From: Euryarchaeota archaeon UBA53
Lineage (GTDB): Archaea; Thermoplasmatota; Poseidoniia; Poseidoniales; Poseidoniaceae
DNA: 5,095 nt
Assembly: GCA_002507425.1 (NCBI GenBank)
Contig: DAZU01000034.1
Coordinates: 1 to 5,095, forward strand
Reading direction: 5' to 3'
Position numbers and translations under genes: made by a program. This document shows positions 1 through 5,095 of the stretch, in pieces. The notes under the pieces are model-generated. The model saw nothing but the letters and a program-made list of their open reading frames with translations. It was not told where the DNA came from and did no database searches. How positions within the stretch are numbered: the stretch's first letter is position 1; each line of letters begins with the position of its first letter.

Positions 1-6
1 TGATTT

Positions 7-10
7 GAGG
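7..10 (+). promoter_or_regulatory. Shine-Dalgarno-like site of the GST gene
   Basis: GAGG lies 7 bases before the ATG at 18, a normal ribosome binding distance. The window opens with TGA at 1-3, which could be the stop codon of an upstream gene. If so, the GST gene would be the distal member of an operon and translated by the SD mode. Too little upstream sequence is present to look for a promoter. Confidence 0.45.
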
Positions 11-17
11 CATTTCA

Positions 18-698
18 ATGACATCAAAACCTTATCAATTATTTTACTGGCCAATCCCGGGGCGTGCCGAGGCTGCCCGAGTGGCACTCTCACTAGCCAA
101 CTTAGACTGGGAAGATGTACCTATAACTTCTGAACTTTTTGCATCTATGAAAAATGCTGGAGATTTACCTTGGGGAATGGTTCCTTTGCTAAAGACTCCT
201 GAGGGAGGTCTTGCAGAATCCATTGCTATCTTACGATATGTTGGCCATATGTGTGGCTTGATACCTAAAAATGCCTTTATGGCTGCAAAAGTGGATGAGT
301 TCATAGACGGAATTAGTCCTTATTCTTCGATTTTAGGAGGAACGTTTGGGATTGATGATATTAACGAGAGGATAAAAGCACGTGAAGCATTGTTTTTACC
401 TGATGGAAAGGGAACGGTAGGATTGAAACTACTAGAGAAGAAAATTCAGGAATCACCCACACCGTGGATTGCTGGAACAAATGAAATGAGTATAGCAGAT
501 CTAATGGTATTTACCTATACATTTGGTCTCTTTTCCGGTAATTTTGATGGAGTCTATGAATCAGTTTTGTCGGATTATCAAGTATTGTTAAAATATCATG
601 ATTTGATGGCCAATGAACCAAGAATTAAAGCCCATTACACAGAAATTCCAGAAGGCTCCCTTTGCTGGACTTACCAGCCTGGCGCATTTACTAATTAG
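18..698 (+). CDS. Glutathione S-transferase family protein (sigma-like)
   Basis: Probable cytosolic glutathione S-transferase of 226 residues, the usual length for the family. Seen in the sequence: an N-terminal thioredoxin-like half (about 5-83) with Tyr10 followed by WPIPGRAEAAR. This lines up with the catalytic Tyr and YFxxRGRAE block of sigma-class enzymes. The cis-proline is Pro56 (GMVPLL), and the glutathione-contacting Glu67-Ser68 pair sits in AESIAILRYVG. The helical C-terminal half (about 88-210) carries the N-capping box SIAD at 158-161. Family knowledge: such enzymes conjugate glutathione to electrophiles, reduce peroxides or isomerise substrates; the actual substrate cannot be read here. 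The ATG at 18 has GAGG 7 bases upstream and places Tyr10 correctly. If the host is an archaeon this gene is odd, since most archaea lack glutathione and GSTs; transfer from a bacterium or eukaryote, or use of another thiol, is possible. A probable terminator follows at 797-833. Confidence 0.88.
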   Translation: MTSKPYQLFYWPIPGRAEAARVALSLANLDWEDVPITSELFASMKNAGDLPWGMVPLLKTPEGGLAESIAILRYVGHMCGLIPKNAFMAAKVDEFIDGISPYSSILGGTFGIDDINERIKAREALFLPDGKGTVGLKLLEKKIQESPTPWIAGTNEMSIADLMVFTYTFGLFSGNFDGVYESVLSDYQVLLKYHDLMANEPRIKAHYTEIPEGSLCWTYQPGAFTN

Positions 699-796
699 AA
701 ATTTATTTACGACGACAAATGCTGAGAGTATCTAGAAACTGGCACTTTCTGTTAACAATTCCACTGTTTACCATTTGGACAAAAGAGAGACTTATT

Positions 797-833
797 ATGT
801 AATTTTGGACAGAAATTGAAATTACATTTTTTT
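797..833 (+). terminator. Inverted repeat followed by T-run, probable GST terminator
   Basis: A 9-base arm, ATGTAATTT at 797-805, is exactly complementary to AAATTACAT at 819-827. Three G-U wobble pairs can extend the stem inward (806-808 with 816-818), leaving a 7-base loop. The arm runs directly into a T tract covering 827-833. The form is that of an intrinsic terminator about 100 bases after the GST stop, although the stem has only one G-C pair and so is weak. In an archaeon the T-run alone could terminate. A regulatory palindrome upstream of the DoxX-like gene is an alternative reading. Confidence 0.45.
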
Positions 834-907
834 ACAGAAAATTTACAAAAATATTAGAAAATAGTTAGACGTCTCTTGAATCATCGATTATATGTTTGAA
901 CGATACA

Positions 908-915
908 TTATATAT
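908..915 (+). promoter_or_regulatory. TATA box of the DoxX-like gene
   Basis: TTATATAT is centred about 27 bases before the ATG at 939. In archaea the TATA box lies about 26-27 bases before the transcription start, so transcription would begin at or next to the ATG, giving a leaderless mRNA. This agrees with the absence of any Shine-Dalgarno sequence before that ATG (the bases there are TTTTTGAAATC). A flavobacterial-type -7 box, TATGTTTG at 891-898, can also be drawn but lacks a TTG -33 element at the right spacing. Confidence 0.5.
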
Positions 916-938
916 GATTCCAAAACGTTTTTGAAATC

Positions 939-1415
939 ATGAGTGCCTACCAAGTTATGAGTTCCAAACTCGAAACAGTGGATATTCTGATAACCAATTT
1001 TATGGAAAAATGGGGTGTATCTATGCTTAGATACTCGCTAGGTATTATTTACATATGGTTTGGTGCACTAAAGCCATTAGGACTCAGTCCGGCTCAAGAG
1101 TTAGTAGAAAATACAGTATATTGGTTTGATGATCCCAAAACATTCGTCCCAATACTAGGAATTTGGGAGGTTGTAATTGGGATAACAATTTGCATCAAGC
1201 CATTAATCAGAGTAGCTTTATTCTTGTTATTTATTCAAATGCCTGGAACCTTCCTTCCTCTGATATTATTCCCAGAGGTCTGTTTTACTGATTTTCCTAT
1301 CGGCCTAACACTTGAAGGCCAGTATATCGTAAAAAACCTGATAATTATATCAGCTGCAATTGTTGTAGGTTCAACAGTAAGGAAGAAAATTGATGAGCAG
1401 TCATCCGAAATATGA
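939..1415 (+). CDS. DoxX/DUF417-like small integral membrane protein
   Basis: A 158-residue membrane protein with four predicted hydrophobic helices, at about 29-48, 69-87, 92-112 and 128-146. Seen in the sequence: RYSLGIIYIWFGALKPLGLSP in helix 1, LGIWEVVIGI in helix 2, IQMPGTFLPLILFPEVCF through helix 3 and its following loop, and LTLEGQYIVKNLIII leading into helix 4. The iWFGalK, GxxEvxiG and LEGQYixKN blocks are what I recall from DoxX-like and YkgB/DUF417-like proteins. The fold has four helices and is usually 120-200 residues long. The biochemical role is not established for most members; some relatives are associated with redox or thiol stress or with quinol oxidase subunits. The ATG at 939 is chosen because a TATA box sits 27 bases upstream; in-frame Met7 and Met22 are weaker alternatives. 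It lies alone between two spacers and is probably transcribed separately from the GST gene. Confidence 0.75.
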   Translation: MSAYQVMSSKLETVDILITNFMEKWGVSMLRYSLGIIYIWFGALKPLGLSPAQELVENTVYWFDDPKTFVPILGIWEVVIGITICIKPLIRVALFLLFIQMPGTFLPLILFPEVCFTDFPIGLTLEGQYIVKNLIIISAAIVVGSTVRKKIDEQSSEI

Positions 1416-1498
1416 TTATTTGGTAGGATATAACCCAATGATGATACCATTATAGAAAATAGATAAGGAAAATAACATGTATTTATTGCATATGTCAT

Positions 1499-1503
1499 GG
1501 AGG
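1499..1503 (+). promoter_or_regulatory. Strong Shine-Dalgarno of the unknown membrane protein gene
   Basis: GGAGG ends 7 bases before the ATG at 1511, an excellent match to the anti-Shine-Dalgarno sequence. It settles this start, because the nearby ATGs at 1492 and 1497 are out of frame. The transcript must therefore have a 5' leader or be a read-through from the DoxX-like gene. A TATA-like TTATAG at 1450-1455 would give a leader of about 30 bases, but that box is weak. Confidence 0.65.
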
Positions 1504-1510
1504 AAGAGTC

Positions 1511-2395
1511 ATGCAAACCCAGAAATTACACAAACTTTGCCTGGGCGAAGCTACCGACGGATTCTTACGCAAAATATCGATTAATTTTGCAGTAATTGGG
1601 TTTATATTGCACCTACTATTTTGTTTTCTTTACGATTTTGGATACTATGAAAATAGCAAAACTGATTACCTATTTGATTCATATTTAGACGCATTGTATA
1701 CCCCATTTTCAATAATTTTAGCATATGAAGTGTATGAATTGATCAGGGTAATACCTGAGTCATTTTCAAACTCAATAGGAAAGCAATTTGAAGTGGTAAC
1801 GCTACTGGTAGTTAGGGACATTTTCAAAAATTTGTCAGATGTTCAACCAAGTGCCGAAACAACATTCGACAAGGATATTTACTTTATTGCAACCGAAGCG
1901 TTAGCGTTTGTTGTTTTGTTCTCAACAGCGCTATTCTTCCGGTATCGACTCTCCGCTACCCCCGTCAAATTCTACGACGGTGAAGATCTTGACAACTTTG
2001 TAAGACAAAAAAGAGACTTGGCGTCTGCCTTAGTAATCGTATTCTTGATAGTTGCAGCCTTTTCGTTGTTTACATGGAGTTCAGGAGTTGTGGATGGTCA
2101 AAGTGAACTAAACCGAGAGGTTTTCTTTTTGGATTTCTTTACCATTCTGATAATGTCTGACATACTCATTCTGCTCATCTCATACCGTCACACCACAGAC
2201 TTCCTTAATCTAGCAAGAAATACGGGATTTATATTATCCGCAGTTATTGTAAGAGTTGCAATTGGCACAAGTGGCTATTCTGGTGTAAGTTTGTTTATAC
2301 TTGCTGCGATTCTCGCTGCATCAGTGCTTCAGATTAGCCTGAGTCTAGGAAAAGAATTCAAACCGAAAATTGATATTCGATCTTCTGAAGAGTGA
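1511..2395 (+). CDS. Multi-pass integral membrane protein of unknown function
   Basis: I do not recognise a characterised family. The 294-residue product has about seven hydrophobic helices, near residues 23-42, 58-80, 124-144, 170-190, 203-225, 236-252 and 257-277. Between helices 2 and 3 lies a distinctive block at 86-109, SNSIGKQFEVVTLLVVRDIF followed by KNLSD, semi-hydrophobic and probably membrane-facing. Together with the acidic-aromatic AYEVYELIRVIPESF before it, this looks like the most conserved core. The tail from 279 is charged and ends SSEE, so it is probably cytoplasmic. No signal peptide, nucleotide-binding motif or obvious pore signature is visible. The start is fixed by GGAGG 7 bases upstream. 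The photolyase follows closely: its alternative GTG overlaps this stop by 4 bases (GTGA at 2392-2395), while the preferred ATG lies 56 bases further on. The two may share a read-through transcript, but the photolyase also seems to have its own promoter. Confidence 0.8.
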   Translation: MQTQKLHKLCLGEATDGFLRKISINFAVIGFILHLLFCFLYDFGYYENSKTDYLFDSYLDALYTPFSIILAYEVYELIRVIPESFSNSIGKQFEVVTLLVVRDIFKNLSDVQPSAETTFDKDIYFIATEALAFVVLFSTALFFRYRLSATPVKFYDGEDLDNFVRQKRDLASALVIVFLIVAAFSLFTWSSGVVDGQSELNREVFFLDFFTILIMSDILILLISYRHTTDFLNLARNTGFILSAVIVRVAIGTSGYSGVSLFILAAILAASVLQISLSLGKEFKPKIDIRSSEE

Positions 2396-2420
2396 AGAGA
2401 TTTTTCGGGTTGCATACACC

Positions 2421-2430
2421 GATATATATC
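2421..2430 (+). promoter_or_regulatory. TATA box of the photolyase gene
   Basis: GATATATATC is a perfect 10-base palindrome whose ATATATAT core is centred 26.5 bases before the ATG at 2452. It sits in the 56-base gap after the unknown membrane gene, and there is no Shine-Dalgarno before 2452. The spacing matches the box before the DoxX-like gene and points to a leaderless transcript starting at or near 2452. Confidence 0.5.
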
Positions 2431-2451
2431 CAAAAAACTTCACGCCTGACT

Positions 2452-4269
2452 ATGATGGAGTTTTTGCCTGAGCATTTGGTTGAAAGATGTGTTAAATCGA
2501 ATAATGTCAATTCAATTGAATCAAAAGGTCCGGTAGTTGTTTGGTTAAAATCATCCCACCGATTTCACGAAAATCCAGCTATCGATGTAGCAAAACACTT
2601 TGCTATTCAACACGATCTTGAAATGTTTGTATATCAGGGAATAGATGAAAGATATCCGCATTCTTCGCTTAGGCACCACAACATGCTATTAGATGCCGCA
2701 TCGGACATGGCCAAGATATGTCGTGAGAACGATGTTAGTTACTATTTACATGTGGCAAGAAAAACTCATCGGCCAAAAGTTCTATTCGAATTAGCCAAAA
2801 CTTCTTCGATTATAATAACCGACTTATTTCCTTTGCCTCCTTGGAATAATTGGGTCAAAAATATAGCAAGTTCTGCATCCTGCCCCGTTTTGGAGGTTGA
2901 TTGTCATTGTGTAATACCAATGCCTCTGTTTGGTAAATCAGTAGACAGACCTTTCAAATTTCGCAGTGCTACGAAGAAAATGAGAAAATTGCGATTAGAC
3001 AGGCATTGGCCAGCAATTCACAGTGTCCCTAGGAAATTTGAAGGTGAATTACCTTTTATTCCTGTAGATATTGAAAAAGTCGTTAACAATCGTGAGAGTA
3101 GATTCCAACTCTTACAGCAGTGTGAAATTGACCCGACTGTTTTCCCGGTCTGGGAACAAAAGGGAGGCGAAATAGTGGCTTTGAAAAAGTGGGATTCCTA
3201 TCTAAAAGATGGTATTGGTGGATACTCACGACGCAGAAACAATGCAGCAGATCAAAGGGGTGTATCCAAACTTTCCTATGCATTTCATTACGGGTTTTTA
3301 TCACCTATGAAAGTTGCAAGGGAAGCTTCTGCTTTAGGTACTAAATCTGCCGAAAAATATCTTGACGAGTTGTTGATTTTTAGAGAACATGCATGGCATC
3401 ACATCTATGCTTGTTCAGACCCATACTCCACTCAAAATTTACCTACTTGGGCATTAGATTCCTGGAGGGAAACTGAAGATGATGTAAGGCCATCCATCTT
3501 ACCCCTTCATCGGCTAGAATACTCCGAATCTAGCAGTAAACTCTGGAATTATTGCCAAAAGTCACTTACTAGGCACGGAGAATTACACAATAATTTACGC
3601 ATGACGTGGGGCAAAGCATTACCGAGATGGACATCTAATCTAGAAATTTCTCTTTCAATATCTCAGATGTTGAACGATAAGTATGCTTTAGATGGAAGAG
3701 ACCCCTCCTCTGTGGTTGGTGTCCAATGGTGCCATGGATTATTCGATAGACCTTTTTATCCTAGTGTTCCCGTAATGGGAATTATTAGAAAACGCGAAAT
3801 TGAAACCCATGAATCAAGACTTGATACAGAAAAATACTACCGCTATGTAAACCGTCTAAATTCTGCTCCAGATCAACATTACGTGGTCAAGGTTAACAGC
3901 GTCTGCGAAGCATATGCTGCTCGGGTTTTGAAGGACAATGGGTTGAGTGTGGAAATCATTTCATCTGAGAATGCGATGATAGATATAATCTCAAAAAGGG
4001 ATATTAAAAGCGCTCCTGTATGGGCTAGAGACAGATTGGAATCAATACTTAGTAACACAAATGAGACCGATATGAAGACATTGAAATTGTCACTAAGCTC
4101 TGGGGTAAATAATAACGAACAGTCATTGCTATCACCCAGCGTAATCACGCTGGAAAATTTTAGTGATGATAATGTTCCAACTACTAGGGAAATACTGGGT
4201 AAAATCCATAATAGATGTTGGGACTTTGCTAAAGTCGTATGGATGAATAATTCTAAAATTCCAGAGTGA
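2452..4269 (+). CDS. phr: Class II deoxyribodipyrimidine photolyase-like flavoprotein with C-terminal extension
   Basis: Light-driven FAD enzyme expected to split UV-induced cyclobutane pyrimidine dimers; 605 residues from this ATG. The N-terminal Rossmann-like domain begins at VVVWLKSSHRFHENPAI (27-43), followed by a class II SSLRHHNMLL block (71-80) and VDCHCVIP (149-156). The helical FAD domain has SKLSYAFHYGFLS (272-284), HGELHNNLRMTWGKALPRW (375-393) and the hallmark LNDKYALDGRDP (407-418). Trp365, Trp386 and Trp393 match in spacing the electron-transfer Trp360/381/388 of the Methanosarcina mazei enzyme as I recall it. Asn408 and Trp426 match its flavin-contacting Asn403 and substrate-side Trp421. 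Known class II enzymes end near residue 475; here about 130 more residues follow with no recognised domain. An upstream GTG at 2392 would add 20 residues, but they cover a TATA box, so ATG 2452 (or 2455) is preferred. Divergent motifs leave room for a cryptochrome-like or altered-substrate role. Confidence 0.88.
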   Translation: MMEFLPEHLVERCVKSNNVNSIESKGPVVVWLKSSHRFHENPAIDVAKHFAIQHDLEMFVYQGIDERYPHSSLRHHNMLLDAASDMAKICRENDVSYYLHVARKTHRPKVLFELAKTSSIIITDLFPLPPWNNWVKNIASSASCPVLEVDCHCVIPMPLFGKSVDRPFKFRSATKKMRKLRLDRHWPAIHSVPRKFEGELPFIPVDIEKVVNNRESRFQLLQQCEIDPTVFPVWEQKGGEIVALKKWDSYLKDGIGGYSRRRNNAADQRGVSKLSYAFHYGFLSPMKVAREASALGTKSAEKYLDELLIFREHAWHHIYACSDPYSTQNLPTWALDSWRETEDDVRPSILPLHRLEYSESSSKLWNYCQKSLTRHGELHNNLRMTWGKALPRWTSNLEISLSISQMLNDKYALDGRDPSSVVGVQWCHGLFDRPFYPSVPVMGIIRKREIETHESRLDTEKYYRYVNRLNSAPDQHYVVKVNSVCEAYAARVLKDNGLSVEIISSENAMIDIISKRDIKSAPVWARDRLESILSNTNETDMKTLKLSLSSGVNNNEQSLLSPSVITLENFSDDNVPTTREILGKIHNRCWDFAKVVWMNNSKIPE

Positions 4270-4273
4270 TGGA

Positions 4274-4999
4274 TTATTCCTCTTCAGTGAAGTCAGGCAA
4301 GTGATTTCTCAGAACAGATATTGATTCTGTGTTATCTGACCTCTGCAATATGTCTTGCCTCGTGTATAAATCATGCACAACAAGAGAAGCTACCGAATAT
4401 ATCGATTCTGGACTTTCATCTACCACTTGGAGCATGGGTGACTGTTCAATCCATTCGGAGATTGTATCATTATCAATATTCATCATTTTACCGATGCGGC
4501 TTAGAACATTCTGCATTATTGATTTTAGAGAGTTTTGTTGCTCGTGTGTGAGTTCTGGTAAACTATCTAAATATTCAACTTCCGCACTTATGTATAGTTT
4601 TGAATGTTCTGAACCTTCAGGTATCATTTGGATAATTGTTTCTAAGTCAGGCAAGTATCCGTCATCACCGGCCAAGGATTCCATCATGGGATGATCAAAC
4701 GGAGGTAATGCCGGATCAACAACATCCAAGATCTTAAATCTGCGGCCACCTATGATTTTCAAGAAGTGATTGCTACCCTTGGTCTCGTGATGAATTATTT
4801 TGGCTTCACACCCAAACTGCATAGGGCCATCCCAGTGATTCGATGGGCTTAGCGGGTTATTCATTACTAAACCAAAATTTTGGTTATCTAGCAAACAATC
4901 ATCGAGCATCTGCCTGTATCTTGGCTCAAATACTCTAAGCTCTTGCACTTCTCCAGGAAATAACACCATTGGGAGAACAAAGAGGGGAAGACTGGCCAT
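4274..4999 (-). CDS. Stand-alone LON substrate-binding (N-terminal) domain protein
   Basis: A 241-residue protein made of the Lon protease N-terminal domain without the ATPase or protease parts. Seen in the sequence: LPLFVLPMVLFPGEVQELRV followed by FEPRYRQMLDDCL (4-36), the classic opening of the domain with its FPG and FEPRY signatures. Next come FGLVM and FGCEAKI strands and FLKIIGGRRFKILDV (about 78-92), the usual GxxRFxI strand. The C-terminal half (about 150-240) is helical and acidic and ends FTEEE. Family knowledge: in Lon this domain recognises unfolded substrates, and stand-alone versions are common in bacteria and some archaea, but their function is mostly unknown. There are no AAA+ Walker motifs and no Ser-Lys dyad, so it is not itself a protease. 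The start at 4999 puts the domain at residue 4. It lacks a convincing Shine-Dalgarno, as in a leaderless gene. It converges on the photolyase with a 4-base gap. Confidence 0.87.
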   Translation of the reverse strand: MASLPLFVLPMVLFPGEVQELRVFEPRYRQMLDDCLLDNQNFGLVMNNPLSPSNHWDGPMQFGCEAKIIHHETKGSNHFLKIIGGRRFKILDVVDPALPPFDHPMMESLAGDDGYLPDLETIIQMIPEGSEHSKLYISAEVEYLDSLPELTHEQQNSLKSIMQNVLSRIGKMMNIDNDTISEWIEQSPMLQVVDESPESIYSVASLVVHDLYTRQDILQRSDNTESISVLRNHLPDFTEEE

Positions 5000-5021
5000 A
5001 ACCTAAGCAATATGTTATGTA

Positions 5022-5030
5022 TCAAATATC
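5022..5030 (-). promoter_or_regulatory. Possible TATA-like element of the LON-domain gene
   Basis: On the minus strand, GATATTTGA is centred about 27 bases before the ATG at 4999, the same spacing as the two better boxes in the window. The match to a TATA box is only moderate, and several A/T-rich hexamers occur nearby, so this rests mainly on position and on the missing Shine-Dalgarno. Confidence 0.28.
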
Positions 5031-5095
5031 TTTGTTATGTGGTGTGATAGATTTATTTCCCCCAAACAGTATTTCATATAATGTGCTTAGAATGT

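Noticed and set aside
50..108. A GC-rich patch at the start of the GST gene in otherwise AT-rich DNA, as a possible recombination seam.
   Set aside because: The segment encodes a Pro/Gly/Arg/Ala-rich conserved motif, which by itself raises GC.
719..802. A 27-codon frame (MLRVSRNWHF onward) in the GST-DoxX spacer.
   Set aside because: It has no ribosome binding site, no convincing TATA box at the right distance, no recognisable motif, and it ends inside the probable terminator stem.
1235..1516. Minus-strand open frame opposite the end of the DoxX-like gene.
   Set aside because: It mirrors conserved DoxX-like codons on the plus strand and shows no motif or start signal.
2392..2451. GTG 2392 as the photolyase start, with a GTGA overlap to the previous stop.
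   Set aside because: There is no Shine-Dalgarno suited to it, the added 20 residues do not resemble a photolyase N-terminus, and the stretch contains a TATA box suitably placed for ATG 2452. It is kept as an alternative only.
4282..4292. Small inverted repeat CTTCA-G-TGAAG near the convergent stops, as a bidirectional terminator.
   Set aside because: Five-base arms with a one-base loop cannot form a useful RNA hairpin, there is no adjacent T-run, and it encodes the end of the LON-domain protein.
4291..4658. A 12-base direct repeat, AGTCAGGCAAGT, at about 4291 and 4646.
   Set aside because: Both copies lie in the LON-domain coding region and encode Leu-Pro-Asp on the minus strand, so shared codons explain the match. 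There is no third copy or flanking structure.
4321..4694. Plus-strand open frames opposite the LON-domain gene.
   Set aside because: They are antisense to a clearly conserved protein and have no recognisable motif; they are shadows.

Overview
The window is a compact, intron-free, AT-rich microbial segment with five protein genes and no RNA genes, CRISPR arrays or insertion sequences that I can see. Four genes lie on the plus strand: a glutathione S-transferase-like protein, a small DoxX-like membrane protein, a multi-pass membrane protein of unknown function, and a class II DNA photolyase. The fifth, a stand-alone LON substrate-binding-domain protein, is on the minus strand and converges on the photolyase with only 4 bases between the stop codons.

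The best guess at the source is an archaeon, possibly a surface-ocean Thermoplasmatota-type euryarchaeon such as Marine Group II or III. The main argument is promoter layout. A TATA-like box (TTATATAT or ATATATAT) is centred about 27 bases upstream of the start codon of both the DoxX-like gene and the photolyase. That is the spacing of archaeal leaderless transcripts, and these two starts lack a ribosome binding site. The unknown membrane gene and the GST gene do have Shine-Dalgarno-like sequences, which fits a genome using both start modes. The taxonomic call is an inference, and an AT-rich bacterium is not excluded.

Layout: bases 1-17 hold the end of an unseen upstream region and a GAGG ribosome binding site. 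Bases 18-698 are the GST. Bases 699-938 are a 240-base spacer with an inverted repeat plus T-run (probable terminator) and then a TATA box. Bases 939-1415 are the DoxX-like protein. A 95-base spacer precedes the unknown membrane protein (1511-2395). The photolyase follows, most likely from ATG 2452, since a TATA box sits inside the stretch that a GTG start at 2392 would translate. Bases 4274-4999 (minus) are the LON-domain protein, and 5000-5095 look like a divergent promoter region.

A loose functional theme is tolerance of light and oxidants: photolyase reverses UV lesions, GSTs conjugate or reduce reactive compounds, and some DoxX relatives are linked to thiol or redox stress. Separate promoters and a terminator argue against a single operon, so the theme is a suggestion only. 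The most distinctive item is the photolyase, which has the class II core and electron-transfer tryptophans, altered signature motifs, and a C-terminal extension of about 130 residues that I do not recognise.
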